A DNA stretch of 64,000 nt from Cyanobacteria bacterium REEB417. Lineage in GTDB: Bacteria; Cyanobacteriota; Cyanobacteriia; PCC-6307; Cyanobiaceae. Numbering within the stretch: the stretch's first letter is position 1; the number at the start of each line of letters is the position of its first letter. The position numbers and the translations under genes are program-made. Shown here piece by piece: positions 26,482 through 39,278 of this stretch. The notes beneath the pieces were generated by a model, which saw nothing but the letters and a program-made list of their open reading frames with translations, made no database searches and was not told the origin of the DNA. Where the stretch lies: NCBI GenBank assembly GCA_018970945.1, contig JAGWVJ010000003.1, positions 1-64,000 on the forward strand. The letters are read 5' to 3'.

Positions 26482-27897
26482 CCAGGTCTCCATCAGATCG
26501 GGCCCTTGCAGGCTGCCCAGCAGTGCTGCTCGCAGGGATTTCATCAGCACGCCTTTCTTGATGCCTGCTCTGGTCACTGCGTCTGTGAGCAGCTCCTGGG
26601 CCTCTGGTGCGCTGAGTGGTGTGTCTCCATGCCGTTCCAGGGCCGCAGCCAGGGCGGCCAGGGCCGGCCGGGCTCCGTCGATCGCGAGTTGGGCCGCGGC
26701 GGCTTCGTTGAGCTCCGGGGCCGTGAAGAACGGGGCCGCCTGCTCCACCCCGTCGGCCAGCAGCGTCAGTGATGGCCCCAGCAGGGTCGCCAGATCCAGT
26801 TGCCACAGGGAGTCGGCCGCTGGGCCGCTCACGCCCCAGCCCTGTTCGCTCCACAGGGGAGCCAGTTTCGCGTGCAGAGTGCTGGCGCTCAGTGAATGGA
26901 GTACCTGGCCGTTGAGCCAGTTGAGCTTGTCCCAGTCGAAGCGTGCCCCTGCCCTGTTGACTCGATCGAAGTCAAAGACCTCGGCCGCTTGATCGAGGCT
27001 GAAGCGCTCGCCCATTCCCTCGGGTGGCGACCAGCCCAGCAGGGTCATGTAGTTGGCCAGGGCCTCGGCCGTGTAGCCCATGGCCCTGAAGTCGCTCACC
27101 GACGTGACCCCGTCGCGCTTGGAGAGCTTCTTGCCCTCCTGGTTGAGGATCAGCGGGGTGTGGGCAAAGACCGGCGCGGTCTGGCCCAGGGCCCCGTAGA
27201 GCAGCAACTGCTTGGCGGTGTTGGCGATGTGGTCTTCGCCGCGGATCACATGGCTGATGGCCATGGCCGCGTCATCGACCACCACCACCAGGTTGTAGAG
27301 CGGGTCGCCGATCTGATCGGCAGGTGCGCGGCGGGCGATCACCATGTCGCCACCGAGATCACTGCCGCTCCAGCGCATGGGGCCGCGCACCAGATCGTTC
27401 CACGTGATCACGGCAGTGTCGTCAATCCTGAAGCGCACCACCGCCTGCCGTCCCTCGGCGATGTAGGCCTGCTCCTGCTCGAGGCTCAGATCCCTGTGCC
27501 GGTTGTCGTAACGGGGCGCCTGCCTGGAGGCAGCCTGAGCCTCGCGCATGGCGGTCAGTTCGTCGTCACTGGCGTAGCAGCGGTAGGCGTGGCCACTGGC
27601 GAGCAGCTGGGTGATGGCGGTGCGATGGGCTTCGATGCGCGCGCTCTGGATGACGGGCTCGCCGTCCCAGTTGAGCCCCAGCCACTGCAGCCCCTCCAGA
27701 ATGTTGGCGGTGTAGTCGCTCTTGCTGCGTTCTTTGTCGGTGTCTTCGATCCGCAGCAGGAACTGACCGCCATGACGCCGAGCAAACAGCCAGTTGAAGA
27801 CGGCTGTGCGGGCTGTGCCGATGTGCAGCGTGCCGGTCGGGCTCGGTGCAAGGCGCACCCGGACCGGTTGATCAGTCGCCACGGAAACGGCCGCCAT
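26428..27897 (-). CDS. gltX: Glutamyl-tRNA synthetase
   Basis: The 489-residue class I synthetase has [21 protein letters not shown] in sequence (HIGH motif as HIGT), [10 protein letters not shown], and [12 protein letters not shown] as the KMSKS equivalent. It charges tRNA-Glu for translation and, in cyanobacteria, supplies Glu-tRNA for tetrapyrrole synthesis by the C5 pathway; it may also mischarge tRNA-Gln. The start is ATG 27897. tRNA-Asp lies 26 bases upstream on the same strand. The 3' end overlaps the antiporter gene by 54 bases. Confidence 0.96.
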   Translation of the reverse strand: MAAVSVATDQPVRVRLAPSPTGTLHIGTARTAVFNWLFARRHGGQFLLRIEDTDKERSKSDYTANILEGLQWLGLNWDGEPVIQSARIEAHRTAITQLLASGHAYRCYASDDELTAMREAQAASRQAPRYDNRHRDLSLEQEQAYIAEGRQAVVRFRIDDTAVITWNDLVRGPMRWSGSDLGGDMVIARRAPADQIGDPLYNLVVVVDDAAMAISHVIRGEDHIANTAKQLLLYGALGQTAPVFAHTPLILNQEGKKLSKRDGVTSVSDFRAMGYTAEALANYMTLLGWSPPEGMGERFSLDQAAEVFDFDRVNRAGARFDWDKLNWLNGQVLHSLSASTLHAKLAPLWSEQGWGVSGPAADSLWQLDLATLLGPSLTLLADGVEQAAPFFTAPELNEAAAAQLAIDGARPALAALAAALERHGDTPLSAPEAQELLTDAVTRAGIKKGVLMKSLRAALLGSLQGPDLMETWLLLHRIGADLSRISRCL

Positions 27898-27923
27898 GGG
27901 GTCGTGAAATCCGGAGATTGAAA

Positions 27924-27997
27924 CGGGACTGACGGGGCTCGAACCCGCAACTTCCGCCGTGACAGGGCGGTGCTCTAACCGATTGAACTACAGTCCC
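27924..27997 (-). tRNA. trnD-GTC: tRNA-Asp (anticodon GTC)
   Basis: The minus strand folds into a cloverleaf: acceptor GGGACTG/CAGTCCC with discriminator G, D arm GTTC/GAGC, anticodon stem CCGCC/GGCGG with loop CTGTCAC, and T arm GCGGG-TTCGAAC-CCCGT. The anticodon GTC specifies aspartate, and G73 fits tRNA-Asp. CCA is not encoded. It precedes gltX on the same strand. Confidence 0.95.
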
Positions 27998-28149
27998 AGA
28001 AAGGCCGTAGGCCTGGTCTGGTGTCGCTCTTGAGCACGATCCGGAGAGGCCTGGATCGGTTGGTCAGCGACCTCAGAAGTATCTGTGATCGGCGGTCCCC
28101 CCGTCAACTGAAGTGTTGCACTGGGCGAGGCCGCCGATCGTGCAGGCAA

Positions 28150-28350
28150 TCAGGGCCTGAAGCCAGCAGGCTCGATCAGTCGCACTTGGTTGCCGCGAGC
28201 CGTGAACTCACGTCCCTGATCGCTCTGCACGACCACCCGACCCCCCGATTTGACCCGGATCACCCGTGCCCGCACCCAGCCGAGAGCGGCTGATTCGAGC
28301 ACCTTCACCACATCACCAGGTTGCAGATCCAACTCCATGTCCGGAACCAT
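28150..28350 (-). CDS. Small basic SH3/KOW-like protein of unknown function (66 aa)
   Basis: The 66-residue product (LQPGDVVKVLESAALGWVRA, then RVIRVKSGGRVVVQSDQGRE in sequence) looks like a small five-stranded SH3- or KOW-like barrel as found in several cyanobacterial small proteins. ATG 28350 is used; ATG 28338 is equally possible. The open frame extends to 28404, but that part lies inside tRNA-Trp and cannot be coding. It sits between tRNA-Trp and tRNA-Asp on the same strand. Function unknown. Confidence 0.65.
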   Translation of the reverse strand: MVPDMELDLQPGDVVKVLESAALGWVRARVIRVKSGGRVVVQSDQGREFTARGNQVRLIEPAGFRP

Positions 28351-28374
28351 GAAACAGCAGTTGGGAGCATCGAA

Positions 28375-28447
28375 CGCGCCGTGGAGGACTTGAACCCCCG
28401 ACATCAGGTTTTGGAGACCTGCGTTCTACCAACTGAACTAACGGCGC
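28375..28447 (-). tRNA. trnW-CCA: tRNA-Trp (anticodon CCA)
   Basis: The minus strand gives acceptor GCGCCGT/ACGGCGC with discriminator G, anticodon stem CAGGT/ACCTG with loop CTCCAAA, and T arm with GGTTCAAGTCC. The anticodon CCA specifies tryptophan. It lies 41 bases after the rplS stop on the same strand. Confidence 0.95.
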
Positions 28448-28488
28448 AAGGCCGATGCCCCCGGAAAAAATGAAAGAGACCGTTGGCC

Positions 28489-29055
28489 TCAGCGATCGAA
28501 GCGCTGCTTCACGCGAGTGGCTTTACCCACCCGGTCACGCAGATAAAAGAGCTTCGCCCGGCGCACCTTACCCCGACGTTCCACCTTGACGGAAGCCACC
28601 TGGGGGCTGTGAAGCATGAACACCCGCTCCACACCGACACCTTGGAAGATTCGACGCACCGTGATGGTCTCGTTGAGACCACCATGGCGCTTGGCGATCA
28701 CAACGCCTTCATAGGGTTGCACGCGCTCTTTGTTGCCCTCGCGGATGCGTACGCCCACCTTGACGGTGTCACCCACATAGATCTCGGGCAGATCGCTCTT
28801 GAGCTGCTCGGCTTCAAAGGCCTTGATCAGATCTTGGGCGCTCAGCTTGCCGGTGGAGGCCCTGGGGCTGGCCACGGCCGTGGCGGTGATGGTCTCGCTG
28901 GTTGCCGGTGTCTCCACGGTTTCGCTCGTGTCTGGGGTCTCGTTCTCGATGGTGCTGTCCACAGTGTTGATGCTCGCGTTGGTGCTCGTTGGGCCGTCGG
29001 CGTCCCTGGCTGGGTTCGGCGCTCTTTCGGGTGCCCCGCCCGTTGCTTCTGCCAT
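28489..29055 (-). CDS. rplS: Ribosomal protein L19 with a long N-terminal extension
   Basis: The C-terminal part from about residue 75 ([21 protein letters not shown], then [18 protein letters not shown] and [19 protein letters not shown], split here) is canonical L19, which bridges the ribosomal subunits. The first 65-70 residues are a low-complexity, Thr/Glu/Ala-rich acidic extension not found in most bacteria (usual length about 115-120, here 188). ATG 29055 is the first sensible start; codons further upstream look non-coding. It precedes tRNA-Trp on the same strand. Confidence 0.93.
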   Translation of the reverse strand: MAEATGGAPERAPNPARDADGPTSTNASINTVDSTIENETPDTSETVETPATSETITATAVASPRASTGKLSAQDLIKAFEAEQLKSDLPEIYVGDTVKVGVRIREGNKERVQPYEGVVIAKRHGGLNETITVRRIFQGVGVERVFMLHSPQVASVKVERRGKVRRAKLFYLRDRVGKATRVKQRFDR

Positions 29056-29095
29056 GGCTGCCCCCAAGTCCTGGCCAAACAAACAGTGTACCGGC

Positions 29096-29413
29096 TCAGG
29101 GTTGGGCTCTCCGAAGAGCGCGTCGCAGCCGCTGCCACAGCAGGCCGCAGCCGCTGACCAGCATCCATAGCAGTCCCAGGGCGTTGAGCAGCACGTAGGC
29201 GGTCTCGCCGCCGCGGCCAAACCAATGCTGCAGCCACTCACCCTCATGCAGAACCATGAAGAGGTGGGCCTGGTCCCTGTTCAGGCCGCCCCAGTCGCGC
29301 AGCAGCCGGTATCCCAGGCCAGTCGTCACCGTCAGCAGCAGGGGCAGCAGCACCACCGGTGCCAGGTTGCGGTGCAGTTCACGCCATCCGGGCAAGGGGG
29401 AAGGCTCGCTCAT
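29096..29413 (-). CDS. Small PepSY-like membrane protein
   Basis: The 105-residue protein has an N-terminal helix ([19 protein letters not shown], about 19-37), a soluble middle with [13 protein letters not shown], and a C-terminal helix ([20 protein letters not shown], about 72-91). This is the layout of small PepSY-associated membrane proteins. It probably sits in the plasma or thylakoid membrane with a short loop between the helices. The exact role is unknown. It is divergent from map and upstream of rplS on the same strand. Confidence 0.65.
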   Translation of the reverse strand: MSEPSPLPGWRELHRNLAPVVLLPLLLTVTTGLGYRLLRDWGGLNRDQAHLFMVLHEGEWLQHWFGRGGETAYVLLNALGLLWMLVSGCGLLWQRLRRALRRAQP

Positions 29414-29502
29414 GGCAGGGCTCGGAGCGCCAGGACGCAGTCCAGCACGGCGCTGCAGGGGTTGTTAGCTTGCCTACGGGTACCGATGCATGGGTGGGTG
29501 GC

Positions 29503-30384
29503 ATGAATCTGTTCGCTGATCTGCTCGCCAGCACCAAGGCAGCAACTGCACCCAGCCCGGTCGCTGCGTCGCCTTCCGGTGCCGTTGTCGAAACCGGCCC
29601 GCGCATCCAGAAATCGCGTCGCGGCGTTGAGATCAAGTCGGCGCGTGAGATCGAGATCATGCGCCGTGCCAGTCGCATCGTCGCCACGGTGCTGCGGGAG
29701 ATGCAGGACCTGGCCGCACCGGGCCTGACCACCGGCGATCTCGATGCCCATGCCGAGCGTCGCATTCGTGAGTTGGGGGCCACCCCGAGCTTCAAGGGTT
29801 ACCACGGCTTCCCGGCCAGCATCTGCGCCTCGATCAACAATGAGGTGGTGCATGGCATCCCCAGCAACAAACGTGTGATCCGGGCCGGCGACCTGCTCAA
29901 GGTGGACACGGGTGCCTACTTCGAGGGTTATCACGGCGACAGCTGCATCACCATCTGCGTTGGCCAGGAGACCCCTGAGGCGGCACAACGGCTGGCACGG
30001 GTCGCCCAGGAGTCGCTGATGCAGGGCCTGGCCCGGATCAAAGCCGGCAACACCCTGTTGGACATCGCCGCCGCCGTCCAGGACCACGTCGAGGCCCATG
30101 GCTTCGCCGTGGTCGAGGACTACACCGGCCATGGCGTCGGTCGCAACCTGCACGAAGAGCCCTCGGTGTTCAACTACCGGACCCGTGAGCTACCCAACAT
30201 GAAGCTGCGGCCGGGCATGACCCTGGCGGTCGAGCCGATCCTCAACGCTGGCAGCAAGGCCTGCCGCACCCTGAGGGACCGCTGGACGGTTGTCACCGTC
30301 GATGGCAGCCTCTCGGCCCAGTGGGAGCACACCATTGCGGTCACCAGCGATGGCTGCGAAATTCTCACCGATCGCGACTTCTAG
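29503..30384 (+). CDS. map: Methionine aminopeptidase, type I
   Basis: The 293-residue enzyme has the metal-binding residues in [16 protein letters not shown] (two Asp), [15 protein letters not shown] (His), LAVEPIL (Glu) and WEHTIAVT (Glu), and it removes the initiator methionine. A 45-residue N-terminal extension, Ala/Ser/Pro-rich, precedes the catalytic core, longer than in E. coli Map. ATG 29503 follows a short spacer; upstream codons lack conservation. It stands between the divergent PepSY-like gene and a convergent SDR gene. Confidence 0.94.
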   Translation: MNLFADLLASTKAATAPSPVAASPSGAVVETGPRIQKSRRGVEIKSAREIEIMRRASRIVATVLREMQDLAAPGLTTGDLDAHAERRIRELGATPSFKGYHGFPASICASINNEVVHGIPSNKRVIRAGDLLKVDTGAYFEGYHGDSCITICVGQETPEAAQRLARVAQESLMQGLARIKAGNTLLDIAAAVQDHVEAHGFAVVEDYTGHGVGRNLHEEPSVFNYRTRELPNMKLRPGMTLAVEPILNAGSKACRTLRDRWTVVTVDGSLSAQWEHTIAVTSDGCEILTDRDF

Positions 30385-30421
30385 ATCGGGTTCCGTTCAG
30401 CCCTCAGGCCCCGCTCCGCCC

Positions 30422-31144
30422 TCAGGCCCTAGTCAGCAGCGTGTTGTAGAGCCAGCGGCTCAGCGTGGTGAGCGGCATCATCACGTAAATCAGGGGATTG
30501 GGGGTCACCAGGATCAGGTTGCAACCCAGGGAGGCCTGCAGCAGCACCTGGTCTGCTACGAAGCCCACCGGCATCAGCCCCACCGGATTGAGCGCCGACC
30601 GGAAAGGTCCCAGCACCAGCCGCCTGATCCGCACCGCCCTGGCCAGATCGAGGCTGCGCAGGCTCAGCAGCTGCCCCAGCAGGCGTTTGCTGATCTCATA
30701 GAGCGGGCTGAAGGCTGGCTCGATCTCGGCTTCCGAGGTGTTGATCCAGACCTCGGGTCTGGGTCGGGCGGCGCGCTCGGCCTCGCTGCGGCTGGCCACC
30801 AGGGCCGCAAAGCCCTCCAGCAGCCGCCAGCTGCTGAGGGCATTCACCTCGAGGCTCCGGGCCGTCGCTTCGGCATTGCGCTGCTGCTGGAGGTTGACGC
30901 CGTGGTTAAGCACCAGCAGATCGACCATGCCCAGCTCGGTCAGCAGGGCCTGCTCCTGACCCACCTGCCAGGTCAGTTGCTGCAGGGGGATCAGGGCTCC
31001 GGCGCGATCATGCAAGTGCAGAGGGGCGGAGCTGTGGCTGATGGCCACCAGGCGGGCTCCCCGGTGATGCCAGCGCTGCAGCAGGGCCCGGCCCAGGGCG
31101 CCGCTCGCCCCCGTGACCGCCACTGTGATCTGAGCTGATGTCAT
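30422..31144 (-). CDS. Short-chain dehydrogenase/reductase
   Basis: The 240-residue protein starts with a Rossmann motif VTGASGALGRAL and has LVLNHGVN (NNAG equivalent), INTSEAE in place of the usual SSxxG, and YEISKRLL giving the catalytic Tyr-x3-Lys. The C-terminal 40 residues are hydrophobic (LIYVMMPLTTLSRWLYNTLL), suggesting membrane association. Related picocyanobacterial proteins are SDR parts of sterol-desaturase-like fusions, but here the SDR stands alone. Substrate unknown. Confidence 0.78.
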   Translation of the reverse strand: MTSAQITVAVTGASGALGRALLQRWHHRGARLVAISHSSAPLHLHDRAGALIPLQQLTWQVGQEQALLTELGMVDLLVLNHGVNLQQQRNAEATARSLEVNALSSWRLLEGFAALVASRSEAERAARPRPEVWINTSEAEIEPAFSPLYEISKRLLGQLLSLRSLDLARAVRIRRLVLGPFRSALNPVGLMPVGFVADQVLLQASLGCNLILVTPNPLIYVMMPLTTLSRWLYNTLLTRA

Positions 31145-31202
31145 GGCATGCGCTGGGCGGGTATGGCGCAGACGCGGCCACAGGCGTCAGCATGGAACAA
31201 CC

Positions 31203-31613
31203 ATGTTCACGCCCGAAGGCATGCAGGACGGCGGCGACCCGGCCGGTGAGGGCACCGCTTCAGCGTCGGCGGCGGTGCTGCTGCCCCTGTTTGCCCCCTA
31301 CTGGGGAGGCCTTGAGCCTGCGCTTGAGCGGGCACTGCTCCTGCTGCTGCAGGGGAGTTTCGCGGGTGAGCGCTGCCTGGATGGGGGGCAGAGGCGGGCC
31401 TACCTGTTGGAGTGGGTCGCCATCCGGGCGCCACTGGAACCCACACCCTGTGCGCTGACGTTTCCCGAACACCCGGCCATTCGGTACGCGTTTGCGATAC
31501 CCGCCCATCGTCTGCTGCGCTGGCTTGCGGGCGCCCAGGCCAGCGAACCGGCCGTCGATCTGCCCGATGACTTCTGGCAGTGGCTGATTCTGGGGGACGA
31601 AACCTCCACATAA
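31203..31613 (+). CDS. Conserved protein of unknown function (136 aa)
   Basis: A 136-residue protein with a Leu-rich helix (LEPALERALLLLLQGSFAG) and a Pro-rich middle (PLEPTPCALTFPEHPAIRYAF in sequence), without a signal peptide or recognised domain. ATG 31203 is preferred; the frame extends to 31143 over a part that looks non-coding. It ends 35 bases before the DRTGG/P-loop gene on the same strand and may be co-transcribed with it. Confidence 0.6.
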   Translation: MFTPEGMQDGGDPAGEGTASASAAVLLPLFAPYWGGLEPALERALLLLLQGSFAGERCLDGGQRRAYLLEWVAIRAPLEPTPCALTFPEHPAIRYAFAIPAHRLLRWLAGAQASEPAVDLPDDFWQWLILGDETST

Positions 31614-31648
31614 ATTGGTCAGATCTCGCCGATTCGGGAGCGTTTGAC

Positions 31649-32785
31649 ATGGTTTCAGCTCTCCCCTCAACAGGTGTTTCAACCCTGTTGATCGGCTCCT
31701 GCGAGGCCTTCGGCGGTAAGTCGGCGGTGGTCTTGGGGCTTCTGCGTCAGCTGCTCTCCGCCGGCGTCGCTGTGCATTACGGCAAGCCGCTGGCCACCAG
31801 TGTTGAGGGGGAGGCCCAGCCCGGTGACCCGATGCACCCCGACGGCCTGTTGGATGACGATGTTCAGTTCATCGGTTCGATCCTGGGACTCCAGCCCGGG
31901 TGCCTGTTGCCCTCGCTGCAGCAGTTGAACGCGGCTTCGGCCCGATCCAGGCTGCTTGAACCCCACCCTGGCGATGCCGAGGCCCAGGCCCTGGCCGCCG
32001 TGCGCGCCCAGCTCGCCGCCCTGGACCCGGGGGCCACCGTGCTGCTTGAGGCCGCTGGCACCCTGGCCGAGGGGTTGCTGTACGGTCTCAGCCTGGTGCA
32101 GCTGGCCTTGGGCCTGGAGGCGCCGGTGCTGCTGGTCCATCCCTGGAGTGATGCGCGCAGCATCGAGCCCCTGCTTGAGGCCAGGGCCCGTCTCGGCGAC
32201 TTGTTGGTCGGGGTGGTGCTCAACGGGGTTCAGCCCGATGCCGTAGCCACGGTGCGCGACGAGATCGGAGCCGCACTGGGGCGGTTGGGCATTCCGGTCT
32301 GTGGCGTGCTGCCCCGCAGCCCGCTGCTGCGCAGTGTCACCGTCGAGGAGCTGGTGAACCGCCTCGAGGCCCGGGTGCTGTGCTGCCACGATCGGCTTGA
32401 TCTGCTGGTGGAGACCCTCTCGATCGGGGCCATGAATGTCAATGCCGCCATGGAATTCTTTCGGCGGCGCCGGAACATGGCCGTGGTGACGGGCGCCGAT
32501 CGCACCGACATCCAGCTCGCGGCGCTGGAAGCCTCCACCCAGTGTCTGATCCTCACAGGTGTGGGTGAACCCCTGCCCCAGTTGATCAACCGTGCTGAAG
32601 AGCTCGAGGTGCCCCTGCTGCGGGTCGATCACGACACGCTGGCCACGGTTGAGGTGATCGAGCGCGCCTTCGGCCACGTGCGCCTGCACGAGGGTGTGAA
32701 GGCCACCTATGCGATCCGGCTGGTGGAGGAAAACTGTGACTTCTCACCCGTGCTGGCCCGCCTCGGGCAGGAGCGCACGCCCTGA
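31649..32785 (+). CDS. P-loop/DRTGG domain protein, phosphotransacetylase-N-like
   Basis: The 378-residue protein has a BioD-like P-loop (LIGSCEAFGGKSAV, residues 14-26) and a C-terminal DRTGG-type domain (CCHDRLDLLVETLSIGAMNV in sequence, then VVTGADRTDIQLAALE). This is the layout of the N-terminal regulatory half of long phosphate acetyltransferases, but the catalytic PTA domain is absent. It may bind nucleotides and regulate or ligate something; the reaction is unknown. ATG 31649 is chosen, and upstream codons to 31580 overlap the preceding gene. Confidence 0.78.
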   Translation: MVSALPSTGVSTLLIGSCEAFGGKSAVVLGLLRQLLSAGVAVHYGKPLATSVEGEAQPGDPMHPDGLLDDDVQFIGSILGLQPGCLLPSLQQLNAASARSRLLEPHPGDAEAQALAAVRAQLAALDPGATVLLEAAGTLAEGLLYGLSLVQLALGLEAPVLLVHPWSDARSIEPLLEARARLGDLLVGVVLNGVQPDAVATVRDEIGAALGRLGIPVCGVLPRSPLLRSVTVEELVNRLEARVLCCHDRLDLLVETLSIGAMNVNAAMEFFRRRRNMAVVTGADRTDIQLAALEASTQCLILTGVGEPLPQLINRAEELEVPLLRVDHDTLATVEVIERAFGHVRLHEGVKATYAIRLVEENCDFSPVLARLGQERTP

Positions 32786-32833
32786 AGCAGGCCCTCTGGA
32801 CGCCGCTGCTAGTTTCGAGAAGCAGGCTGCGCG

Positions 32834-33352
32834 GTGCAGGTGACCCGGTCTCTCGATCTCCCGGCGTTGGATCGGGTTGACACGCTGGCGCAGGAGCTGG
32901 CCATGTTGCAGGACAAGGGCAAGCGTCGCATCGCCATTCTCGGCAGCCGGCACGTCCCCGTTGTGGCCATTCATCTGGTTGAACTGGTGGCCCGCTCCCT
33001 GGCCCAGGAGGGACACAACCTGATCACCTCCGGTGCCCAGGGTGTCAATGCGGCGGTGATCCGCAGCGTGCTCGAGATCGACCCCGGCCGGCTGACCGTG
33101 CTGCTGCCCCAGAGCCTTGATCGCCAGCCCGGCGAATCCCGTGAGCAGCTCGAACGGGTGCTGCACCTCGTCGAGAAGCCAGAGCACGATGAGTTGCCCT
33201 TGCCGATGGCCAGCAGCCTGTGCAATCAGGACATCATCAGCCGTTGCGATCAGCTGATCTGTTATGCCTTCCACGACAGCGAGACGCTGCTGGCCAGTTG
33301 CCGCGCCGCCGAAGACATGGGAAAGGTGGTCACTCTGATGTTCTTTGACTGA
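32834..33352 (+). CDS. SLOG-fold (DprA/LOG-like) protein
   Basis: The 172-residue protein has the SLOG/Rossmann-like core RIAILGSRHVPVV, HNLITSGAQGVNAAVIR, and TVLLPQSLDRQP, with a very conserved second half (LPMASSLCNQDIISRCDQLI in sequence). Cyanobacterial members are often labelled DNA recombination-mediator protein A because of DprA similarity, though they lack the full DprA length. It probably binds a nucleotide or nucleic acid. The start is GTG 32834, 48 bases after the P-loop/DRTGG gene. Confidence 0.78.
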   Translation: MQVTRSLDLPALDRVDTLAQELAMLQDKGKRRIAILGSRHVPVVAIHLVELVARSLAQEGHNLITSGAQGVNAAVIRSVLEIDPGRLTVLLPQSLDRQPGESREQLERVLHLVEKPEHDELPLPMASSLCNQDIISRCDQLICYAFHDSETLLASCRAAEDMGKVVTLMFFD

Positions 33353-33380
33353 GAGCCATCCACTGCGGGCGCCCCAGTCC

Positions 33381-33803
33381 TCAGCTCGCCAGCACGGCAC
33401 GCAGGCCCTCGATGTACAGCACGCCGGTGCACACCATCGCCCCAGCCCAGCAGAGGCTGCGCAGGGGAGGCTGGTTGGCCACGTAGGCCGCGATGTAGGC
33501 CAGACGCAGCAGGGGCCAGGCCAGGGCCAGGGCACCGGGCAGGGGTCCCTGCACCCCGCTGACCAGGGCCAGCAGGCAGGCGGGTGCAAACAGCGTGAAG
33601 GCCTCGAAGCTGTTCTGGTGGGCCCAGTTGGCCCGCTTGCCCCAGGCGGGCAGCCGCTCAAACATGGCCCGCGGTGCGGCGAGGTCGGTGAGCTTGAAAT
33701 CGGCCTGAGAGCGTGCCGCACCCAGCGGCACCAGGCTTGCCACCACGACAGCCGCGGCTAGCACCAGCGCCCAGGCAAACAGGGGGTCGGGATGGTCGGG
33801 CAT
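33381..33803 (-). CDS. MAPEG-family membrane protein
   Basis: The 140-residue protein has four hydrophobic segments and the MAPEG pattern ERLPAWGKRANWAHQNSFEAF in sequence followed by AYIAAYVANQPPLRSL. MAPEG proteins in bacteria include glutathione transferases and proteins of unknown role. ATG 33803 is used; ATG 33815 is four codons upstream. It converges on the SLOG gene and is divergent from yajQ. Confidence 0.82.
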   Translation of the reverse strand: MPDHPDPLFAWALVLAAAVVVASLVPLGAARSQADFKLTDLAAPRAMFERLPAWGKRANWAHQNSFEAFTLFAPACLLALVSGVQGPLPGALALAWPLLRLAYIAAYVANQPPLRSLCWAGAMVCTGVLYIEGLRAVLAS

Positions 33804-33888
33804 GGCTTGAGGCATGGACAGCTTCCTTTTCTACGCTGGCCGTAATCAGACGGGCCGCCGCCAGGTTGGTCTCACCGCTTCGATTGCC

Positions 33889-34380
33889 ATGGCCGACTCG
33901 TTCAGCTTTGACTGCGTCAGTGATTTTGACCGTCAGGAGCTGGTCAACACCGTTGACCAGGTGCGGCGCGAGGTCGGCCAGCGTTACGACCTCAAGGACT
34001 CAGGCACCACGATCGACCTCGAAGAGGCGGCGCTGGTGATCACCACCGCCAGCGACATGACCCTGCAGGCTGTTGAGGACGTCTTGCGTCAGAAGGCCAC
34101 CAAACGGGACCTGTCGCTCAAGATCTTTGACTTTCAGACCCTAGAGCCCGTGGGCGGCAACCGCGTCAAGCAAGTGGTCAAGCTGCGCAAAGGGCTCAGC
34201 CAGGAGCTGGCCAAGAAGCTCAGCAAGACCGTGCGCGATCAGCTCAAGAAGGTGACCGTGGCCATCCAGGGCGAAAGCCTGCGGGTCACCGGCAAGAGCA
34301 AGGACGATCTGCAGGCCGCGATCCAGTTGCTCAAGGCCCAGGACGTCGAGGTGCCACTGCAGTTTGAGAACTTCCGCTGA
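33889..34380 (+). CDS. yajQ: YajQ-family nucleotide/RNA-binding protein
   Basis: The 163-residue protein starts ADSFSFDCVSDFDRQELVNT and has VSDFDxQE, RYDLKDSGTTIDL and KLSKTVRDQLKKVTVAIQGE in sequence, all typical of YajQ (two RNP-like domains). Homologues bind tRNA or cyclic di-GMP. The start is ATG 33889 and the length is the usual 160-165. The 5-oxoprolinase gene follows within about 15 bases on the same strand. Confidence 0.93.
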   Translation: MADSFSFDCVSDFDRQELVNTVDQVRREVGQRYDLKDSGTTIDLEEAALVITTASDMTLQAVEDVLRQKATKRDLSLKIFDFQTLEPVGGNRVKQVVKLRKGLSQELAKKLSKTVRDQLKKVTVAIQGESLRVTGKSKDDLQAAIQLLKAQDVEVPLQFENFR

Positions 34381-34393
34381 ATCCCCTGCCGCC

Positions 34394-38058
<3,665 letters not shown>

Positions 38059-38080
<22 letters not shown>

Positions 38081-38577
38081 GGCGCGGTGATCAGGTTGAT
38101 CGCCGAGAACGCCAGGCCGATGCCGAACAGCATGCCGATGGCCCAGAGGCTGTCGGTCGGCCATTCGGCGATCAGCATCCCCCCCAGCACCGTGGTGACG
38201 ATGCCGTCGATCAGCACCAGGCCACGGGCCGGACCATTGCCAGCAGCTGCGGCGGCCAGTTCCATCACTCCTTCAAAGGCCAGCAGGAAGCCGACGAACA
38301 GGGTCAGGCTCACTTCGCTGTCGACCGGGAAGGCCAGCACCCAGATGCCGCCACCAAAATAAAGCAAGCCCGACAGAAGTCTGAAGATCTTGCCCTTGAG
38401 GTCGCCCTCACCGGTGAGGCGCAGCACCTGGCTGATGCCTGCGATCACAGCCACGGCTCCGATCGCGATCGTCAGCAGGGTGGCCGACACAAACGGAACC
38501 ACAATCGAGAGACCAGCGGCTGCAAACAGCAGGGCGGCGGTGAGCCAGCGCAGGGTGGGTGAAGCCGGAACCGACAC
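38059..38577 (-). CDS. HdeD/DUF308 membrane protein
   Basis: The 172-residue protein has six hydrophobic segments in three hairpins and the DUF308 pattern around LLSGLLYFGGGIWVLAFP, GFLLAFEGVMEL and SLWAIGMLFGIGLAFSAINL in sequence. HdeD is linked to acid resistance in enterobacteria, while the role in cyanobacteria is unknown. The start is ATG 38577. It is convergent with oplA and divergent from the oxidase operon. Confidence 0.83.
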
Positions 38578-38748
38578 GGGAGATCAAGGGACAACGACGG
38601 CAAACACCATACGAGGCTTTGGCTGCTGCGCTTGGCTCTGACGCAGCTGTCGTTGCTTGCTGGTCGTTTCGATGGCAATCCATCACAAAGCTCTGCGGCC
38701 TTAACCCGAGCTGCCCATGATGTGGTGGACATCCTGCACACAGGAGCG

Positions 38749-39246
38749 ATGTTCGAGCTGCTCCCGCCGCTCAACGATCACAACCTGCCCTGGATGGACA
38801 CGATCCATCCGATCGTGGTCCATTTTGTGATTGCGATGGGTCTGATTAGTTTTGTGTTTGATCTGATCGGTGTCGCCTTTCGCAAGGTGCAACTGTTCGA
38901 GGTCAGCTTCTGGAACCTGCTGTTTGCCACAGCAGCCATTTTCGTGGCCATCATCTTTGGCCAGGTCGAGGCAGGCCTGGCCGCCCCGTACGGTGCCTCC
39001 CGCGACATTCTCAATTTGCACAGCACGATCGGCTGGTCCCTGGCCGGGGTGTTGTCGCTGCTGTCGGGTTGGCGCTATGTGATTCGCAGCCGCGATCCCG
39101 GGCACCTGCCGATCGGTTTTCTTGGGGCCGGTGCACTGCTGTCGGTCTTGATCGTGGTGCAGGTGACCCTGGGCAACCAATTGATCTGGGTCTATGGGCT
39201 GCACACGGTGCCGGTGGTTGAGGCTGCCCGCGCCGGCTTGGTCTGA
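38749..39246 (+). CDS. DUF2231 membrane protein, first of pair
   Basis: The 165-residue protein has four hydrophobic segments and the DUF2231 signature (DTIHPIVVHFVIAMGLISF in sequence, NLHSTIGW later). A histidine in HPIVVHF and one in LHSTIGW could ligate haem. In cyanobacteria such pairs precede the ctaCDE genes of the alternative oxidase. ATG 38749 follows CAGGAG; the frame extends to 38632 over a non-conserved stretch. It appears to be the first gene of the oxidase-GMC operon. Confidence 0.82.
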   Translation: MFELLPPLNDHNLPWMDTIHPIVVHFVIAMGLISFVFDLIGVAFRKVQLFEVSFWNLLFATAAIFVAIIFGQVEAGLAAPYGASRDILNLHSTIGWSLAGVLSLLSGWRYVIRSRDPGHLPIGFLGAGALLSVLIVVQVTLGNQLIWVYGLHTVPVVEAARAGLV

Positions 39247-39278
39247 GCGATGGCATCTGAGTGTTGGGAGAACATGTT

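Noticed and set aside
28351-28404. Upstream extension of the 66-aa gene
   Set aside because: The extension lies inside the tRNA-Trp gene.
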